From: Sulfurimonas sp.
Lineage (GTDB): Bacteria > Campylobacterota > Campylobacteria > Campylobacterales > Sulfurimonadaceae
Length of the DNA: 7,145 nucleotides
Direction: 5' to 3'
Assembly (NCBI GenBank): GCA_027047745.1
Contig: JALTUB010000100.1
Coordinates: forward strand, 1-7,145
A model generated the notes under the pieces. The model was not told where the DNA came from and did not search any database. It was given only the letters and a program-made list of their open reading frames with translations. Below, one piece after another: positions 4,787 through 7,145 of this stretch (positions within the stretch are counted from its first letter, which is position 1; every line of letters starts with the position of its first letter). Position numbers and translations under genes: made by a program.

Positions 4787-7145
4787 ATGAATCAAGCAAC
4801 ACATAACAAACTAGTATCTTTTATATGGAGTATAGCAGACGATTGTCTTAGGGATGTATATGTTCGAGGCAAATATCGTGATGTAATCCTTCCTATGGTT
4901 GTTTTGAGAAGACTTGATGCTCTCCTTGAACCTACTAAAGAAGATGTACTTGATGAAGTGAAGTTTCAACGAGAGGAAGTAGGACTTACAGAGTTTGAAG
5001 AGAATGGTTTAAAAGATAAAAGTGGATATGTATTTTATAACACAAGCAAATGGACACTTTTGAGACTACATAACACTGCTACAAACTCTCAACAGATGCT
5101 TGAAGCAAATTTTAGTGAGTATCTTGATGGGTTTAGTCCTAATGTAAAAGAGATTATAGAAAAGTTTAACCTCCGTTCTCAAGTCAAACATATGGCTCTC
5201 AAAGATGTACTGTTAGAAGTGCTAGAGAAATTTACATCTCCAGATATAAACCTTACAGATAGAGATAAGGAAGACAGTGAGGGCAAAAAACTAGCCCCTT
5301 TAACAAACTTAGGTATGGGCTATGTTTTTGAAGAGCTTATCAGAAAGTTTAACGAAGATAACAATGAAGAAGCTGGAGAACACTTTACACCAAGAGAAGT
5401 GATAGACTTGATGACACACATCATCTTTGACCCTGTAAAAGATAATTTACCACCTGTTATGACCATCTATGACCCTGCTTGTGGAAGTGGTGGTATGCTT
5501 ACCGAATCTCAAAAGTTTGTACAAGATGAAGAGGGAGAGATAAGAGCTGCTGGTGATGTTTATCTCTACGGTAAAGAGATAAATGATGAGACTTATGCCA
5601 TATGTAAATCAGATATGATGATAAAAGGGGATAATCCTGAAAATATCAAAAATGGTTCTACTTTAGCAGTTGATGAGTTTAGTGGTACAAAGTTTGACTT
5701 TATGCTCTCTAATCCCCCTTATGGTAAATCATGGAGTAGTGACGCAAAGTATATAAAAGATGGCAAAGATATTATAGACCCTCGTTTTGTGGTTAGGCTC
5801 AAAGATTATTGGGGCGAAGAAGCAGAAGCTGATGCCACTCCAAGAAGTAGTGACGGGCAACTTCTCTTTTTAATGGAGATGGTAGATAAGATGAAACCAA
5901 CATCTTCAAGCCCTCTTGGAAGCCGTATAGCATCAGTACACAATGGAAGTTCACTTTTTACGGGCGATGCAGGTGGTGGAGAGAGCAATATACGAAGATA
6001 TATCATAGAAAATGATATGCTTGAAGCCATCATACAGCTACCAAATAACCTTTTTTACAATACTGGCATAACTACTTATATATGGATACTTTCTAACAAT
6101 AAAATTCAAGAGAGAAGAGGAAAAGTACAACTTATAGATGCTGGTGAACTTTATAAAAAACTAAGAAAAAATCTAGGGGATAAAAACTGTGAGTTTACTC
6201 CAGAGCATATAAACGAGATAATAGAAGTTTATCAAACTATGAACGAACAAGATAAAGATGATGAACAAAAATTAGCCTCTAAAGTGTTTAGCAATAGTGA
6301 CTTTGGATATTATAAAGTAAATATAGAGAGACCAAAAAGATTAAAATCACAACTTAGAGATGACCTGATAGAAACACTTAGATATGATAAGATACTTATA
6401 GAGCCTATGAGTTGGGCTTATAAAGAGTTTGGCGATGAAATTTATGAAGATATAGCAAAATATGAAAAAGAGATTTTAGAGTGGTGTGAAAAAGAGGAGA
6501 TAAATCTAAAAGCAAAACAGAAAAAATCACTTCTATCTCAAGATTTATGGACTAAGCATGAGATGTATTTAAGTGTAGCTACTACTCTTCAAGACATTAT
6601 GGGAACAGAAGTTTTTGATGATCTTAACATCTTTAAAAAAGAAGTTGATAGAGTTATAAAACAAGAGAAGCTAAAACTAAGTTCAGGTGAGAAAAATCAG
6701 ATATTAAATGCTATTAGTTGGTATGATGAGAGTGCTGTAAAAGTTGTCAAGAAAGTACATAAATTTACTAAAGATAAATTAGAACCTTTACTAAATCATT
6801 TGGGTTGTAAAGAGGAAGAACTTTGTAATTTTGGATATTTTAAAGCAGAGAGTGAGGCTAAAGCCACACTTCCAAATACAGGAAGTGGGACTTCAGTCCC
6901 ACCCCATGAGTATATAGAATATGAAGCCGAAACAGAGTTGCGAGATGCTGAAAACATACCACTGGCAGATGAGATTCAAAGCTACTTTTTAAAAGAGGTA
7001 AAACCTCATGTTGCTGAAGCTTGGATAAATCTTGATAGTACAAAAATCGGCTATGAGATAAGTTTTAATAAATACTTTTACAAACATAAACCATTAAGAA
7101 GCATAGAAGAAGTTACTAAAGATATATTATCTCTTGAAGAACAGA
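4787..7145 (+). CDS. hsdM: Type I restriction-modification methyltransferase subunit HsdM (3' end cut by window)
   Basis: An unbroken frame of 786 codons starts at ATG 4787 (AGGA at 4774-4777) and leaves the right edge without a stop. HsdM transfers a methyl group from SAM to N6 of adenine within the site chosen by HsdS. The N-terminal helical HsdM domain covers about residues 5-150 (IWSIADDCLRD, YRDVILPMVVLRRLD). The methylase domain carries GEHFTPREVIDLM (197-209), the SAM motif DPACGSGGM (229-237) and the catalytic NPPY (309-312). GGGESNIRRYIIENDMLEAI (396-415) and NTGITTYIWILSN (425-437) are further family blocks. The long C-terminal part ends with IGYEISFNKYFYKHKPLRSIEE (754-775), which normally lies close to the end of this family, so probably only a short tail is missing. 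The enzyme looks catalytically intact. A hairpin element interrupts residues about 694-705. Whether hsdS and hsdR follow cannot be seen. Confidence 0.93.
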   Translation, partial: MNQATHNKLVSFIWSIADDCLRDVYVRGKYRDVILPMVVLRRLDALLEPTKEDVLDEVKFQREEVGLTEFEENGLKDKSGYVFYNTSKWTLLRLHNTATNSQQMLEANFSEYLDGFSPNVKEIIEKFNLRSQVKHMALKDVLLEVLEKFTSPDINLTDRDKEDSEGKKLAPLTNLGMGYVFEELIRKFNEDNNEEAGEHFTPREVIDLMTHIIFDPVKDNLPPVMTIYDPACGSGGMLTESQKFVQDEEGEIRAAGDVYLYGKEINDETYAICKSDMMIKGDNPENIKNGSTLAVDEFSGTKFDFMLSNPPYGKSWSSDAKYIKDGKDIIDPRFVVRLKDYWGEEAEADATPRSSDGQLLFLMEMVDKMKPTSSSPLGSRIASVHNGSSLFTGDAGGGESNIRRYIIENDMLEAIIQLPNNLFYNTGITTYIWILSNNKIQERRGKVQLIDAGELYKKLRKNLGDKNCEFTPEHINEIIEVYQTMNEQDKDDEQKLASKVFSNSDFGYYKVNIERPKRLKSQLRDDLIETLRYDKILIEPMSWAYKEFGDEIYEDIAKYEKEILEWCEKEEINLKAKQKKSLLSQDLWTKHEMYLSVATTLQDIMGTEVFDDLNIFKKEVDRVIKQEKLKLSSGEKNQILNAISWYDESAVKVVKKVHKFTKDKLEPLLNHLGCKEEELCNFGYFKAESEAKATLPNTGSGTSVPPHEYIEYEAETELRDAENIPLADEIQSYFLKEVKPHVAEAWINLDSTKIGYEISFNKYFYKHKPLRSIEEVTKDILSLEEQ
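6867..6902. repeat. Double-hairpin, REP/MITE-like element inside hsdM
   Basis: CACTTCC (6867-6873) pairs with GGAAGTG (6881-6887), and GTGGGACT (6885-6892) pairs with AGTCCCAC (6895-6902) around only two bases. The two stems share GTG at 6885-6887, so they compete with each other. The element is clearly richer in G+C than its surroundings and encodes a low-complexity, Pro/Gly/Ser/Thr-type stretch (residues about 694-705) in a presumed linker. Compact G+C-rich hairpins of this kind are typical of REP or IS200/IS605-related mobile repeats, but only one copy is in the window, so its repeat nature is inferred. Confidence 0.45.

Noticed and set aside
5806..6033. Minus-strand open frame of 75 codons inside hsdM
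   Set aside because: The hsdM frame is continuous through conserved methylase blocks here, so this is a shadow.
6858..7043. Minus-strand open frame of 61 codons at the 3' end of hsdM
   Set aside because: It is antisense to hsdM and exists largely because of the hairpin insert and A+T-rich surroundings; no start signal is seen.

Overview
The window looks like chromosomal DNA of a sulfur-oxidising campylobacterotal bacterium, most likely Sulfurimonas or a close relative. This is inferred from the strong A+T bias, the TAAAAT/TATAAT -10 boxes without clear -35 boxes, tightly packed and overlapping genes, and a sulfide:quinone oxidoreductase (SQR). No marker gene in the window fixes the genus.

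Bases 1-3887 are ordinary core genome, all on the + strand: the C-terminal end of aminopeptidase N (pepN), a 489-residue SQR with its own promoter and strong ribosome binding site, a 52-residue protein directly behind it, and a perfect 11-bp hairpin. Next come three overlapping genes: a membrane protein whose N-terminal half is a peptide deformylase fold that has lost every metal and catalytic residue, a small GIY-YIG protein, and a YaiI/UPF0178 protein. An S4-domain RNA-binding protein with its own -10 box closes the block.

Bases 3888-4786 are a scar-like boundary. They hold a short frameshifted coding remnant, a minus-strand DksA/TraR-type zinc-finger gene, a near-perfect operator-like palindrome overlapping a promoter, a truncated gene start that may come from an integrase, and a frame-broken piece resembling a type I specificity subunit (HsdS).

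From 4787 to the right edge runs one uninterrupted reading frame of 786 codons for a type I restriction-modification methyltransferase subunit (HsdM). It carries both SAM-binding and catalytic motifs and leaves the window close to where the family normally ends. A compact, locally G+C-rich double hairpin lies in frame near its 3' end and resembles a REP-type or MITE-type insertion. Together, the right-hand part reads as the start of an accessory restriction-modification locus set against a conserved sulfur-metabolism and housekeeping block.

I do not see a clearly new multi-gene system. The most unusual items are the inactive deformylase-membrane fusion, the operator left in front of a decayed gene, and the hairpin element inside hsdM.
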